Below the pieces are notes generated by a model. That model was not told the origin of the DNA and searched no databases. It was given only the letters and a program-made list of their open reading frames with translations. From the NCBI GenBank assembly GCA_900767415.1, contig CAAFYZ010000023.1, positions 1 through 52,662 on the forward strand: DNA of 52,662 bases, written 5' to 3'. Below, one piece after another: positions 24,926 to 36,558 of this stretch; position 1 is the first letter of the stretch; the number at the start of each line of letters is the position of its first letter. The DNA is from Clostridia bacterium (GTDB lineage: Bacteria; Bacillota; Clostridia; Oscillospirales; CAG-272). A program made the translations under genes and the position numbers.

Positions 24926-24960
24926 GAAAAAGAGGGTGCCATACGGCATCCTCTTTTTCT
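24926..24960. terminator. Terminator between polA and the SipL-like gene
   Basis: GAGGGTGCC (24932-24940), loop ATAC, GGCATCCTC (24945-24953), with A-rich and T-rich flanks, so it can serve both convergent genes. Confidence 0.85.
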
Positions 24961-24992
24961 CTTTGCGATACCTTAAAATGTTCTGCGCAGGG

Positions 24993-26543
24993 TCACTCGA
25001 TCATGAGTTTGCGCACGCCCGAAAGGCATCCCGACTCCCCGGCGCGGCTCATGACTTCTTCGGTCAGGGCGTTATCGACCGCTACTTTGGAGACGGAGGT
25101 GTGATATTTTTTCGCCACGCTCCAAAGTGTGTCTTCGGGCGTCGGATAGCAGACCGTGATCTTCATCTCCTCGCCCGTATCGTCATACGGCGCACCGGCA
25201 TCCAAGGATTCGAGAATACGAACGCTCTTCTCCTCCGCAATCAGCAGAGTGCACACCACACGGCACTCGGCTTCAATCGTCTCGCCGTTCAGCTTTGCCG
25301 TAGCGTCGCTCGGTGTCAAAATACAGAGAACCTTCGCATCGTCCGGGATCGGAACGGGAAGTTTCAGCGTCGTTTCAAAGGGGAAGGAAAACTTCACACT
25401 GCCGTAGCCGATCCCGCCCTCTTCCGTAACGGTAGAGCCGACGGTACGGACGGTACACTCTCCCGACACGGTCACGGTGTTTTTCGCGACGCGTTTTTCA
25501 CTCAGGCGAACCTCTGCGGCGGTAAGAAAGATGTCGCGCAATGTATCTTCCTCTTCCTTCGGCGTATATTCTCCGCTCACCGTAAAGGATTCGGTCGTCG
25601 AAGCGAGGAAGCGGTCGTAGCGAAAATCGCGAAAATCGGCAGTGCTCTCCGCTTCTTTCAGATAGGCATCGGTTACGACCCGCAGCGGCACGTTCCGCTC
25701 CGAGACGGCGGTATATTCCGCCACACCGCTGACGGTAAGGACGCTCCCGCCCTCGCCGTCGGCGTTTACCGCTGTAGAAACGGAGGTCAGGCGTCCGCTC
25801 GCGTCGGAAAAGCCGTGGGCTGTCGCCTCTTCGATCGGGATCATCTCCTCAAACGGTATTTCTTTTTTGACACCGAAGGGCGGTTGCTCTCCGACCTTTA
25901 CGATTGCGTTGAACGTAACGAACCCCTGGAGCAGAACGCCGCCCTCCACGCCCTCGGCGTGGTTGATGGTAACGCCGCCGCCCGCGGCAATCACTTCTAC
26001 CTCTTCGGGCAGAATCCCCTCCAGTTTTGCCATCTCGTCGGCATATTCCCGCTCGCCGCCACTGCCGAAAGAACGGGAATGAACCAAAATCTCCTCGTCC
26101 CGGATCTCCGGGCTGTGTCCGTCCTCAAAGGCGGAGCCGGAAACGGTAAGCGTATCCCCTTCCCGCAAGCTGATGCGCGTCGCAAGTGCGCATTTTGCCG
26201 TGATTTTCCGCGGTCCGGAAAGGCGAAGAGAGAGATTCTGAACCACGGTATCCGCCATAGCGTCGAGATACCCGTCTTCCGAGATCGGAAGAGACACTTC
26301 GTAATCCGAAGTGAAGGACGCATCGGTGAGTTTTCCCTCACTGTCGGCGTACAGAACGTCGTAGGCGACAATGCCGGCAAATTCCACGTCGGAATTCCCG
26401 ACGAACTTCCCGGACGGGGTCACTTTTGCCTCGGCGGAAAGGATCTTTTTGATGTCTCCCTGATAATCCGGGAGAATATACTCGCACGCGCTCTCGGTAT
26501 AGACGGCGTCCGCGCCGCATTCCTTCTGAAAGTTGTTTTCCAT
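24993..26543 (-). CDS. sipL: SipL-like spore protein (DUF3794 repeats + LysM)
   Basis: The 516-residue product is built of several DUF3794 (SPOCS) beta domains, for example AKVTPSGKFVGNSDVEFAG near 40 and later repeats around 165-260 and 330-420, ending in a LysM-type motif, PTPEDTLWSVAKKYHTSVSK. This layout matches SipL of Clostridioides difficile, which binds SpoIVA and encases the forespore with coat. The ATG at 26543 follows GGAGG. A sigma-E-like promoter lies about 35 bp upstream, supporting mother-cell expression. It is convergent with polA. The gene name is by domain architecture, not alignment. Confidence 0.8.
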   Translation of the reverse strand: MENNFQKECGADAVYTESACEYILPDYQGDIKKILSAEAKVTPSGKFVGNSDVEFAGIVAYDVLYADSEGKLTDASFTSDYEVSLPISEDGYLDAMADTVVQNLSLRLSGPRKITAKCALATRISLREGDTLTVSGSAFEDGHSPEIRDEEILVHSRSFGSGGEREYADEMAKLEGILPEEVEVIAAGGGVTINHAEGVEGGVLLQGFVTFNAIVKVGEQPPFGVKKEIPFEEMIPIEEATAHGFSDASGRLTSVSTAVNADGEGGSVLTVSGVAEYTAVSERNVPLRVVTDAYLKEAESTADFRDFRYDRFLASTTESFTVSGEYTPKEEEDTLRDIFLTAAEVRLSEKRVAKNTVTVSGECTVRTVGSTVTEEGGIGYGSVKFSFPFETTLKLPVPIPDDAKVLCILTPSDATAKLNGETIEAECRVVCTLLIAEEKSVRILESLDAGAPYDDTGEEMKITVCYPTPEDTLWSVAKKYHTSVSKVAVDNALTEEVMSRAGESGCLSGVRKLMIE

Positions 26544-26574
26544 AGCAATCCTCCAAAAAATTACTTTTCGACTT

Positions 26575-26604
26575 ATCCTATGCCGCACCCGTCGACATTA
26601 TGAC
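26575..26604 (-). promoter_or_regulatory. Candidate sigma-E (sporulation) promoter of sipL-like gene
   Basis: On the minus strand GTCATAAT (26597-26604), 14 nt, CATAGGAT (26575-26582). This resembles the sigma-E consensus (-35 around ATATT, -10 CATACAAT, spacing 13-15). No sigma-A promoter is visible for this gene. Confidence 0.5.
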
Positions 26605-26704
26605 TGAGAGCATATAAGGTAAGAACAGAAAAATTTTTTTGCAGGGCACTTTCCGCAGTCTTAAAAAATCCTTATCATGACGGTAAAAATCTTTGTTTTC
26701 TACC

Positions 26705-26739
26705 AAAAAAGAGGCGTTATCCTCAACGGATAACGCCTC
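26705..26739 (-). terminator. Intrinsic terminator of the str operon
   Basis: GAGGCGTTATCC (26711-26722), loop TCAAC, GGATAACGCCTC (26728-26739). Six A at 26705-26710 give a U-tract on the minus strand, 34 bp after the tuf stop. Confidence 0.92.
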
Positions 26740-26772
26740 TTTGATAAGAGAAGTCAGAAAATCTGACAGGAC

Positions 26773-27978
26773 TTATGCAAGAATCTCGGAAACGACGCCC
26801 GAACCGACGGTACGGCCGCCTTCACGAATAGCGAAACGAAGACCCTTCTCGCAAGCGATGGGGCAAATCAGTTCGACAGTCATGTTGACGTTGTCGCCGG
26901 GGCGGCACATCTCAACACCTTCGGGAAGAGTGATGACACCGGTAACGTCGGTCGTTCTGAAGTAGAACTGCGGTCTGTAGCCGGAGAAGAAGGGCTTCGA
27001 ACGGCCGCCTTCTTTTTCGGTAAGAACGTAAACCTGACCGATAAACTTGGTGTGGGGGTGGATCGAACCGGGCTTCGCAAGAACCTGGCCTCTTTCGATG
27101 CCCTTCTTGTCAACGCCACGGAGAAGAAGACCGACGTTATCACCGGCTTCGGCGAAGTCCATCATCTTGTGGAACATTTCGATACCGGTAACGACAGTCT
27201 GCGTCTTTTCTTCCTTCAGACCGACGATCTCGACGACGTCTGCCATCTTGACGGTACCTCTCTCAACACGACCGGTAGCAACGGTACCACGGCCGGAGAT
27301 GGAGAAGACGTCCTCGACGGGCATAAGGAAGGGCAGGTCTGCCTTTCTGTCGGGAGTCGGAATATAGCTGTCGACAGCGTCCATGAGTTCCTTAATGCAG
27401 GCATACTCGGGAGCGTTCGGATCCTTGCTGGGAGACTCGAGAGCGACACGGGCAGAACCGCGGATGATCGGAATGTCGTCACCCGGGAAGTCGTACTCGT
27501 TCAGAAGGTCTCTGATCTCCATCTCGACGAGGTCGAGAAGTTCAGGGTCGTCAACGATATCAACCTTGTTCATGAAAACAACGATAGCGGGAACGCCGAC
27601 CTGACGGGCAAGAAGAACGTGCTCTCTCGTCTGAGCAAGAGGGCCGTCAGTACCTGCAACGACCAGGATTGCGCCGTCCATCTGAGCCGCACCGGTGATC
27701 ATGTTCTTGACATAGTCGGCGTGACCCGGGCAGTCAACGTGCGCATAGTGACGCTTTTCGGTTTCGTACTCGACGTGTCTCGAGTTGATTGTGATACCAC
27801 GTGCCTTCTCTTCGGGGCAGTTATCGATCTGGTCGTAAGCAAGGAAGTCATTCTTGCTGTTCGTCAGAGCGAGATACTTCGTGATAGCGGCGGTAAGGGT
27901 GGTCTTACCGTGGTCGACGTGTCCGATGGTACCGATATTCACATGGGGTTTGGTTCTTTCGAATTTTGCCTTTGCCAT
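26773..27978 (-). CDS. tuf: Elongation factor Tu
   Basis: The 401-residue GTPase delivers aminoacyl-tRNA to the ribosome. It starts MAKAKFERTKPHVNIGTIGH, with the P-loop GHVDHGKT (19-26), the switch I segment EEKARGITIN, DCPGHADY and NKVD, then domains II and III. It is the last gene of the str operon, 87 bp after fusA, followed by a strong terminator. It is the only tuf copy in the window. Confidence 0.99.
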   Translation of the reverse strand: MAKAKFERTKPHVNIGTIGHVDHGKTTLTAAITKYLALTNSKNDFLAYDQIDNCPEEKARGITINSRHVEYETEKRHYAHVDCPGHADYVKNMITGAAQMDGAILVVAGTDGPLAQTREHVLLARQVGVPAIVVFMNKVDIVDDPELLDLVEMEIRDLLNEYDFPGDDIPIIRGSARVALESPSKDPNAPEYACIKELMDAVDSYIPTPDRKADLPFLMPVEDVFSISGRGTVATGRVERGTVKMADVVEIVGLKEEKTQTVVTGIEMFHKMMDFAEAGDNVGLLLRGVDKKGIERGQVLAKPGSIHPHTKFIGQVYVLTEKEGGRSKPFFSGYRPQFYFRTTDVTGVITLPEGVEMCRPGDNVNMTVELICPIACEKGLRFAIREGGRTVGSGVVSEILA

Positions 27979-28029
27979 TTTAATATCCTCCTAAGAATAT
28001 ATTTTTTTGATTTCGGAAAACTGGGGTCC

Positions 28030-28047
28030 CCCGCGAAAAGTCGCGGG
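28030..28047 (-). other. fusA-tuf intercistronic hairpin
   Basis: CCCGCGA (28030-28036), loop AAAG, TCGCGGG (28041-28047) in the 87-bp gap before tuf. There is no U-tract, so termination is unlikely; an RNA stability or processing role is possible. Confidence 0.5.
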
Positions 28048-28065
28048 AGAGGGGGTGCGCGAAGA

Positions 28066-30186
28066 TTATTTCGCGCGGCTCTTGATGATCTCGTCCTGAA
28101 TGGACTTCGGAACATCCTGGAATCCGTGGGGTTCCATCACGTAGACGGCACGTCCCTGCGATCTCGAACGAAGTGCGGTCGCATAACCGAACATCTGTGC
28201 GAGAGGAACATACGCGTAGATTCTCTGGACGCCGGGACCGATCTGTTCCATCGAGTCGATCTGACCGCGACGGGAGTTGATGTCACCGATGATATCGCCC
28301 ATATAATCGTCCGGCGTCGTGACCGACACCTTCATGATGGGTTCGGTAAGAACGGGGTCTGCCTTTCTCATGGCTTCCTTGAATGCCATCGAACCGGCAA
28401 TCTTGAATGCCATTTCGGAAGAGTCGACTTCGTGATACGAACCGTCGTACAGCGTCACCTTGACGTCGACGACGTTGTAACCGGCGAGAACGCCCGCCTG
28501 CATGGCACCGCGGATACCCGCATCGACCGCAGGAATGTATTCCTTCGGAATGGCACCGCCGGTGACGGCGTTGACGAACTCGTAACCCGCGCCCGTCTCG
28601 TTCGGCTCGACCGTGATCTTGACATGACCGTACTGACCTTTACCGCCGGACTGACGCGCATACTTGGTCTCCTGGTCGACCTTCTTGCGGATGGTCTCCT
28701 TGTAAGCGACCTGCGGTGCGCCGATGTTCGCCTCTACCTTGAATTCACGAAGCAGACGGTCAACGATGATCTCCAGATGGAGCTCGCCCATACCGGCGAT
28801 GATCGTCTGTCCGGTCTCTTCATCGGTGTAGGTGCGGAAGGTCGGGTCTTCTTCGGCAAGTTTTGCCAAAGCGATCGACATCTTCTCCTGCCCGGCTTTC
28901 GTCTTCGGCTCGATTGCCTGACGGATAACCGGCTCGGGGAATACCATGCTCTCGAGAATGATAGGATTCTTCTCATCGCAGAAGGTATCGCCCGTCGTGG
29001 TATTCTTCACACCGATGACGGCGGCGATATCGCCCGCGTAGCAGGCATCGATATCGGTTCTCTCGTTCGCATGCATCTGAAGGATACGACCGAATCTCTC
29101 GTCGCTGTCCTTCGTGGAATTGTAAACACTGGTTCCCTTCTCCACGATACCGGAGTAAACGCGGAAGAAGCAGAGCTTACCGACATAGGGGTCGGTCATG
29201 ATCTTGAACGCCAGTGCGGAGAACGGCTCGTCGTCACTCGCGTGACGGACGTCTTCTTCGCCGGTCTCGGGGTTGACGCCCTTGATCGCCTCGATATCGG
29301 TGGGAGCGGGCATATAATCGACGACGGCGTCGAGGAGTTTCTGCACGCCCTTGTTCTTATACGAGGTACCGCAGCAGACCGGAACGATGTCGTTCGCGAT
29401 CGTGGCACGGCGGAGTGCCGCCTTCAGCTCGTCCACGGTAATCTCTTCTTCGTTGAAGAATCTGTCCATCAGCGCCTCGTCGGTCTCGCAGATCGACTCG
29501 ACCATCTTGGCATGGTATTCTTCCGCCATCGCGCGCATATCCTCGGGAATCTCTTCCTCTCTCATATCCTTGCCGAGGTCATCGTAATAAACGTCGGCTT
29601 TCATATTCATGAGGTCGACAATGCCGCGGAAGGACGACTCGGATCCGATCGGGAGCTGAATCGGCACGGCGTTGGCATGGAGTCTCGTCTTCATCATCTC
29701 GACAACACGGAAGAAGTTCGCTCCCATGATGTCCATTTTGTTGACGTACGCCATTCTCGGGACGTGATACTCGTTTGCCTGGTGCCAGACCGTCTCGGTC
29801 TGCGGCTCAACGCCGCCCTTCGCGCAAAGGACGGTAACCGAACCGTCGAGAACGCGCAGGGATCTCTGAACTTCTACGGTGAAGTCCACGTGTCCCGGGG
29901 TATCGATGATGTTGATACGGTATTTGTTTTCTTTCGCAAGTTCGGGATTGTCATGATACTGGGTAGGAATCCAATAGCACGTCGTGGCGGCAGAGGTGAT
30001 CGTGATACCACGCTCCTGCTCCTGCGCCATCCAGTCCATGGTAGCACCGCCGTCATGGGTCTCGCCGATGCGATGTGTCTTACCGGTATAAAAAAGGATA
30101 CGCTCAGTCGTCGTCGTTTTACCGGCATCGATATGCGCCATGATACCGATATTTCTGGTATGTTCAAGCGAATATTCTCTTGGCAT
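28066..30186 (-). CDS. fusA: Elongation factor G
   Basis: The 706-residue translocase GTPase starts MPREYSLEHTRNIGIMAHID, with the P-loop AHIDAGKT, switch I QERGITITSAAT, DTPGHVDFT and YVNKMD; five domains of normal length follow, including RGQIDSMEQIGPGVQRIYAY in domain V. It is 27 bp after rpsG. No tetracycline-resistance-protein features are seen, so it is the housekeeping factor. Confidence 0.98.
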   Translation of the reverse strand: MPREYSLEHTRNIGIMAHIDAGKTTTTERILFYTGKTHRIGETHDGGATMDWMAQEQERGITITSAATTCYWIPTQYHDNPELAKENKYRINIIDTPGHVDFTVEVQRSLRVLDGSVTVLCAKGGVEPQTETVWHQANEYHVPRMAYVNKMDIMGANFFRVVEMMKTRLHANAVPIQLPIGSESSFRGIVDLMNMKADVYYDDLGKDMREEEIPEDMRAMAEEYHAKMVESICETDEALMDRFFNEEEITVDELKAALRRATIANDIVPVCCGTSYKNKGVQKLLDAVVDYMPAPTDIEAIKGVNPETGEEDVRHASDDEPFSALAFKIMTDPYVGKLCFFRVYSGIVEKGTSVYNSTKDSDERFGRILQMHANERTDIDACYAGDIAAVIGVKNTTTGDTFCDEKNPIILESMVFPEPVIRQAIEPKTKAGQEKMSIALAKLAEEDPTFRTYTDEETGQTIIAGMGELHLEIIVDRLLREFKVEANIGAPQVAYKETIRKKVDQETKYARQSGGKGQYGHVKITVEPNETGAGYEFVNAVTGGAIPKEYIPAVDAGIRGAMQAGVLAGYNVVDVKVTLYDGSYHEVDSSEMAFKIAGSMAFKEAMRKADPVLTEPIMKVSVTTPDDYMGDIIGDINSRRGQIDSMEQIGPGVQRIYAYVPLAQMFGYATALRSRSQGRAVYVMEPHGFQDVPKSIQDEIIKSRAK

Positions 30187-30213
30187 GAACTTGTCTCTCC
30201 TCTTTTATCCGAA

Positions 30214-30684
30214 TCAGAATCTGTAGTGGGCAAAGGCCTTGTTGGCTTCTGCCATCTTGTGGGTGTCTTCCTTCTTCTTGAAAGCGCCACCCATACCTGC
30301 CTTCGCATCCATGATCTCGTTCGCGAGTCTCTCAGCCATGGTCTTCTCACCACGCTGTCTGGAATACGAAGTGATCCAGCGGAGTCCGAGCGTCTGTCTG
30401 CGCTCTGCTCTGACTTCCATCGGGACCTGGTAGTTGGAACCGCCGACGCGGCGCGCCTTTACCTCAAGTACGGGCATGACATTCTCGAGTGCGGCGGTGA
30501 AAACATCGAGTGCGTTCTCTCCGCTCTTTGCCTCGATCATGGCGAATGCGTCATACACGATCTTCTGGGCAACGCCTTTCTTTCCGTCATACATAATGTT
30601 GTTGATGAGCTTTGTGACAAGCTCGGAATTGTAGAGCGGATCCGGCAATACTTCTCTTTTGGAAATTTGACCTCTTCTAGGCAC
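30214..30684 (-). CDS. rpsG: 30S ribosomal protein S7 (uS7), GUG start
   Basis: With GTG at 30684, seven bases after GGAGG, the product is the canonical 156 residues and begins (M)PRRGQISKREVLPDPLYNSE. Further signatures are VKARRVGGSNYQVPMEVRAE and RWITSYSRQRGEKTMAERLA. uS7 starts 30S head assembly and sits at the E site. In E. coli it represses the str operon through the S12-S7 gap; here that gap is 138 bp and strongly structured. Confidence 0.96.
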   Translation of the reverse strand: MPRRGQISKREVLPDPLYNSELVTKLINNIMYDGKKGVAQKIVYDAFAMIEAKSGENALDVFTAALENVMPVLEVKARRVGGSNYQVPMEVRAERRQTLGLRWITSYSRQRGEKTMAERLANEIMDAKAGMGGAFKKKEDTHKMAEANKAFAHYRF

Positions 30685-30822
30685 TGTACTTCCCTCCTTC
30701 ATTAAATTATGATATCATAGGTACTCGGAATTTCTTCCGTTAGTGCTGTCGTTTGCGACGAAGTAGCATAAACAACTATATCCTCACAGCACGCGAGCAC
30801 AATTTAGCGTCCGGCAGGTACC
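30685..30822 (-). promoter_or_regulatory. Structured rpsL-rpsG intercistronic region, candidate S7 site
   Basis: In mRNA order: an outer closing stem AGGTAC (30818-30823) with GTACCT (30719-30724 on the other side); an inner stem GTGCT (30788-30792) with AGCAC (30743-30747); inside it the hairpin GTCG-CAAA-CGAC (30748-30759); then CGGAA-GAAA-TTCCG (30726-30739), a GNRA tetraloop; then a TATGATATCATA palindrome next to the rpsG ribosome site. The position is that of the E. coli S7 translational operator. Confidence 0.5.
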
Positions 30823-31236
30823 TTATTTCTTGGGACGCTTTGCTCCGTACTTGGAGCGGCCCTGCTTACGGTTGGCGACACCCTGCGTATCCAGTGTACC
30901 GCGGATGATGTGGTAACGGACGCCGGGCAGGTCACGAACACGACCACCGCGAATCAGAACGACCGAGTGCTCCTGCAGGTTATGTCCGATACCGGGAATG
31001 TACGAAGTTGCTTCCATTCCGTTGGTCAGTCTTACTCTGGCGATCTTACGAAGAGCCGAGTTCGGCTTTTTCGGGGTAACGGTGGTAACCTTGGTGCAGA
31101 CGCCTCTCTTCTGCGGTGCGCTAAGGTCGGTCTGTGCATTCTTCAGCGTGTTGAAACCCTTCTGAAGCACGGGAGTTTTCGACTTGAAGGTCTTCTCCGA
31201 ACGACCCTGTTTGACGAGCTGGTTAAAGGTTGGCAT
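30823..31236 (-). CDS. rpsL: 30S ribosomal protein S12 (uS12) with Arg101
   Basis: The 137-residue decoding-centre protein starts MPTFNQLVKQGRSEKTFKSK and has the TPKKPNSALRK block and GHNLQEHSVVLIRGGRVRDLPG. In most bacteria the last block reads RVKDLPG; here the Lys (K101 in B. subtilis, K87/K88 in E. coli and M. tuberculosis) is Arg, codon CGT at 30934-30936. Lys-to-Arg at this site gives streptomycin resistance in other species. The other resistance Lys (in PKKPNS) is unchanged. It is the first gene of the str operon. Confidence 0.98.
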   Translation of the reverse strand: MPTFNQLVKQGRSEKTFKSKTPVLQKGFNTLKNAQTDLSAPQKRGVCTKVTTVTPKKPNSALRKIARVRLTNGMEATSYIPGIGHNLQEHSVVLIRGGRVRDLPGVRYHIIRGTLDTQGVANRKQGRSKYGAKRPKK

Positions 31237-31347
31237 TCCTTTTCCTCCTTCCTCAAAGATATAGTGTTTATCTATACGAACCGCGAAAATCGCGGCGGTA
31301 TATTCTCAAATGGGCATAGGTATGCCTTTTTTACACACCTGCATGTT

Positions 31348-31376
31348 ATTTTACCATTTTCCCATGGGAATGTCAA
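31348..31376 (-). promoter_or_regulatory. Sigma-A promoter of the str operon
   Basis: On the minus strand TTGACA (31371-31376), 17 nt with an extended TG, TAAAAT (31348-31353). It gives a leader of about 105 nt before rpsL. Confidence 0.88.
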
Positions 31377-31418
31377 TAGGTTTTCAAAAAAAGTTTTCGC
31401 TTCTTTCCGAGAAAAAGC

Positions 31419-31451
31419 GCGGAAAAAGGGGCGTACGCCGACTTTTTCCGC
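31419..31451 (-). terminator. Hairpin after the glycosyltransferase gene, probable terminator
   Basis: GCGGAAAAAG (31419-31428) pairs with CTTTTTCCGC (31442-31451) around a GGCGTACGCC palindrome. On the minus strand it follows the glycosyltransferase stop by 14 bp and is followed by GCUUUUUCU, a modest U-tract. It separates this gene from the str promoter. Confidence 0.6.
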
Positions 31452-31465
31452 ACTTTTTCCGATTC

Positions 31466-32599
31466 TCAGGATTTTTTCCCGAACAGTCCGGCAAAAAAGG
31501 ATCTTGCCTTGCTTCTTTTTTTCTTGGCTTTGATGCGTCTGCGCCAATCGGCAAAGCGAACCGTGAGTCCGCGCGCCTCTCTCTTTAAGTACTGGGGATA
31601 CGTATACATCGAGACGTTCGCCGCAAAGTCGCGGATCTCCTTGGTGGAAAAACCGCTCTCGTCAAGTTCCGTCCAGCCGAAACTCTCGGCGTACGTATCG
31701 TGAAGCAACGTCCAAAACGAAAGTTTCGCATCGATCCAAAGAAGATTGTAGACCTTGAAACAGATGCCGACCGACAGGTTGATGAACGAAGAGGACAGGG
31801 GCAGATAGAGTCCGCGGTGAATCAAAAACTCCTTGATCGCCATGTATACCGCGGGGACCTGCGCATATTTTTTGCGGAAGACGCGGGAGCGCACCTGCTT
31901 CTGATAGACGCGGTGATGGACGAGGACGCCCTCACACTTCCCGATCCGCTCGGCGAGCGAAAGCGAGGTTACGGTGAAATAAACGTCTTCGAAAATCTGC
32001 GCGCTCTCAAGAAAAGAGAGTTCTTTTTCCGTCACGAAGTCGCGGCGGAACAGTTTGTTCCACACATACCCTTCCGTCGCCTGAAAGATGATGTCGGGGC
32101 AATCGCTCTTGCTCGTAACGCGGCCGCCGGCGAGAAGGTCGGCGTGCTCGCTCGGGATACTGCGCTTGAATCTCGCGGTGCGGTTCTCGAAAAGGTCGTA
32201 CTCGCAGACGGTGATGTCGAGATCCTTCTCTTTTGCCGTGCGGTAGAGTGTCTCCAGCATGGTCGGCTCGAAAAAGTCGTCGGCGTCAAGGAAAGAGAGG
32301 TACTCTCCGCGGGCGCGGCGCAAGCCGTTGTTGCGCGCCTTCGCAGGTCCGGCGTTCGTCTCCGTGACGATGCGGACCCTCGGATCTCTCTTCTGATATT
32401 CTTTCAGAATCGCAAGCGAATGGTCGGTGGAGCCGTCGTCGACGCAAATAATCTCCACGTCCCGAAGCGTCTGGGAAATCACGCTGTCCAGCGCCGGGCG
32501 AAGATAATCCGCGGCGTTGTAAATCGGCATAACGACAGAGACCGAGATGTGCCCGGTCTGCGGTATGCTGTTTTCTTCTGTGCGAATCGTATCGTTCAT
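31466..32599 (-). CDS. Family 2 glycosyltransferase
   Basis: The 377-residue protein has a GT-A fold: SVVMPIYNAADYLRPALDSV (21-40), DDGSTD (54-59) and the metal-binding DADDF (105-109), then an acceptor-side half and a very basic C-terminal tail. No membrane segment is evident, so it is probably a cytoplasmic or membrane-associated enzyme for cell-surface polysaccharide or teichoic-acid-like polymer. It lies between rpoC and rpsL, where Firmicutes usually carry an L7Ae-like gene, with its own promoter and terminator, so it looks like an insertion. Sugar donor and acceptor are unknown. Confidence 0.88.
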   Translation of the reverse strand: MNDTIRTEENSIPQTGHISVSVVMPIYNAADYLRPALDSVISQTLRDVEIICVDDGSTDHSLAILKEYQKRDPRVRIVTETNAGPAKARNNGLRRARGEYLSFLDADDFFEPTMLETLYRTAKEKDLDITVCEYDLFENRTARFKRSIPSEHADLLAGGRVTSKSDCPDIIFQATEGYVWNKLFRRDFVTEKELSFLESAQIFEDVYFTVTSLSLAERIGKCEGVLVHHRVYQKQVRSRVFRKKYAQVPAVYMAIKEFLIHRGLYLPLSSSFINLSVGICFKVYNLLWIDAKLSFWTLLHDTYAESFGWTELDESGFSTKEIRDFAANVSMYTYPQYLKREARGLTVRFADWRRRIKAKKKRSKARSFFAGLFGKKS

Positions 32600-32667
32600 C
32601 TCATTTCTCCTGGCGTCCGGGGAACAGACGGTCGAAAATGCAAAGTCCGGTCGTCTTATCTTCCATT

Positions 32668-32696
32668 ATTCTACCACAAACAGAAAAAAATGTCAA
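32668..32696 (-). promoter_or_regulatory. Sigma-A promoter of the glycosyltransferase gene
   Basis: On the minus strand TTGACA (32691-32696), 17 nt, TAGAAT (32668-32673). It places transcription of the glycosyltransferase outside rpoBC control. Confidence 0.85.
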
Positions 32697-32845
32697 CTCT
32701 TTCTTTCATTCTCCGAAAAGAAGAAAAAATCCGTCGTTTTTTCCCGTTTTTCCCTTCTGCGACGCGGCAAAATACGAGGTGCCACGCGGCGGCGGAATCT
32801 TCCGGCAAGCGGAAGTATTTTTGCAAAAATGACAACTTTTCTTCG

Positions 32846-32883
32846 CAAAAAGTCCCCCTCCGCGTGTTCGGCGAAGGGGGCTT
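32846..32883 (-). terminator. Intrinsic terminator of rpoBC
   Basis: On the minus strand AGCCCCCTTCGC pairs with GCGGAGGGGGACT, followed by a run of U from the A-stretch at 32847-32851. It begins within a few bases of the rpoC stop. Confidence 0.88.
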
Positions 32884-32888
32884 TGCGG

Positions 32889-36503
<3,615 letters not shown>

Positions 36504-36558
36504 AAATACCCTGTTCCGCCGGGGTGTCCCGGCGGAGCGGCTCTTCCCTTCTTATAAA

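Noticed and set aside
27052..30705. A 1217-codon open frame antisense to tuf, fusA and rpsG
   Set aside because: It crosses three well-defined genes in the opposite direction, with no start signals and no family resemblance; a codon-bias artefact.
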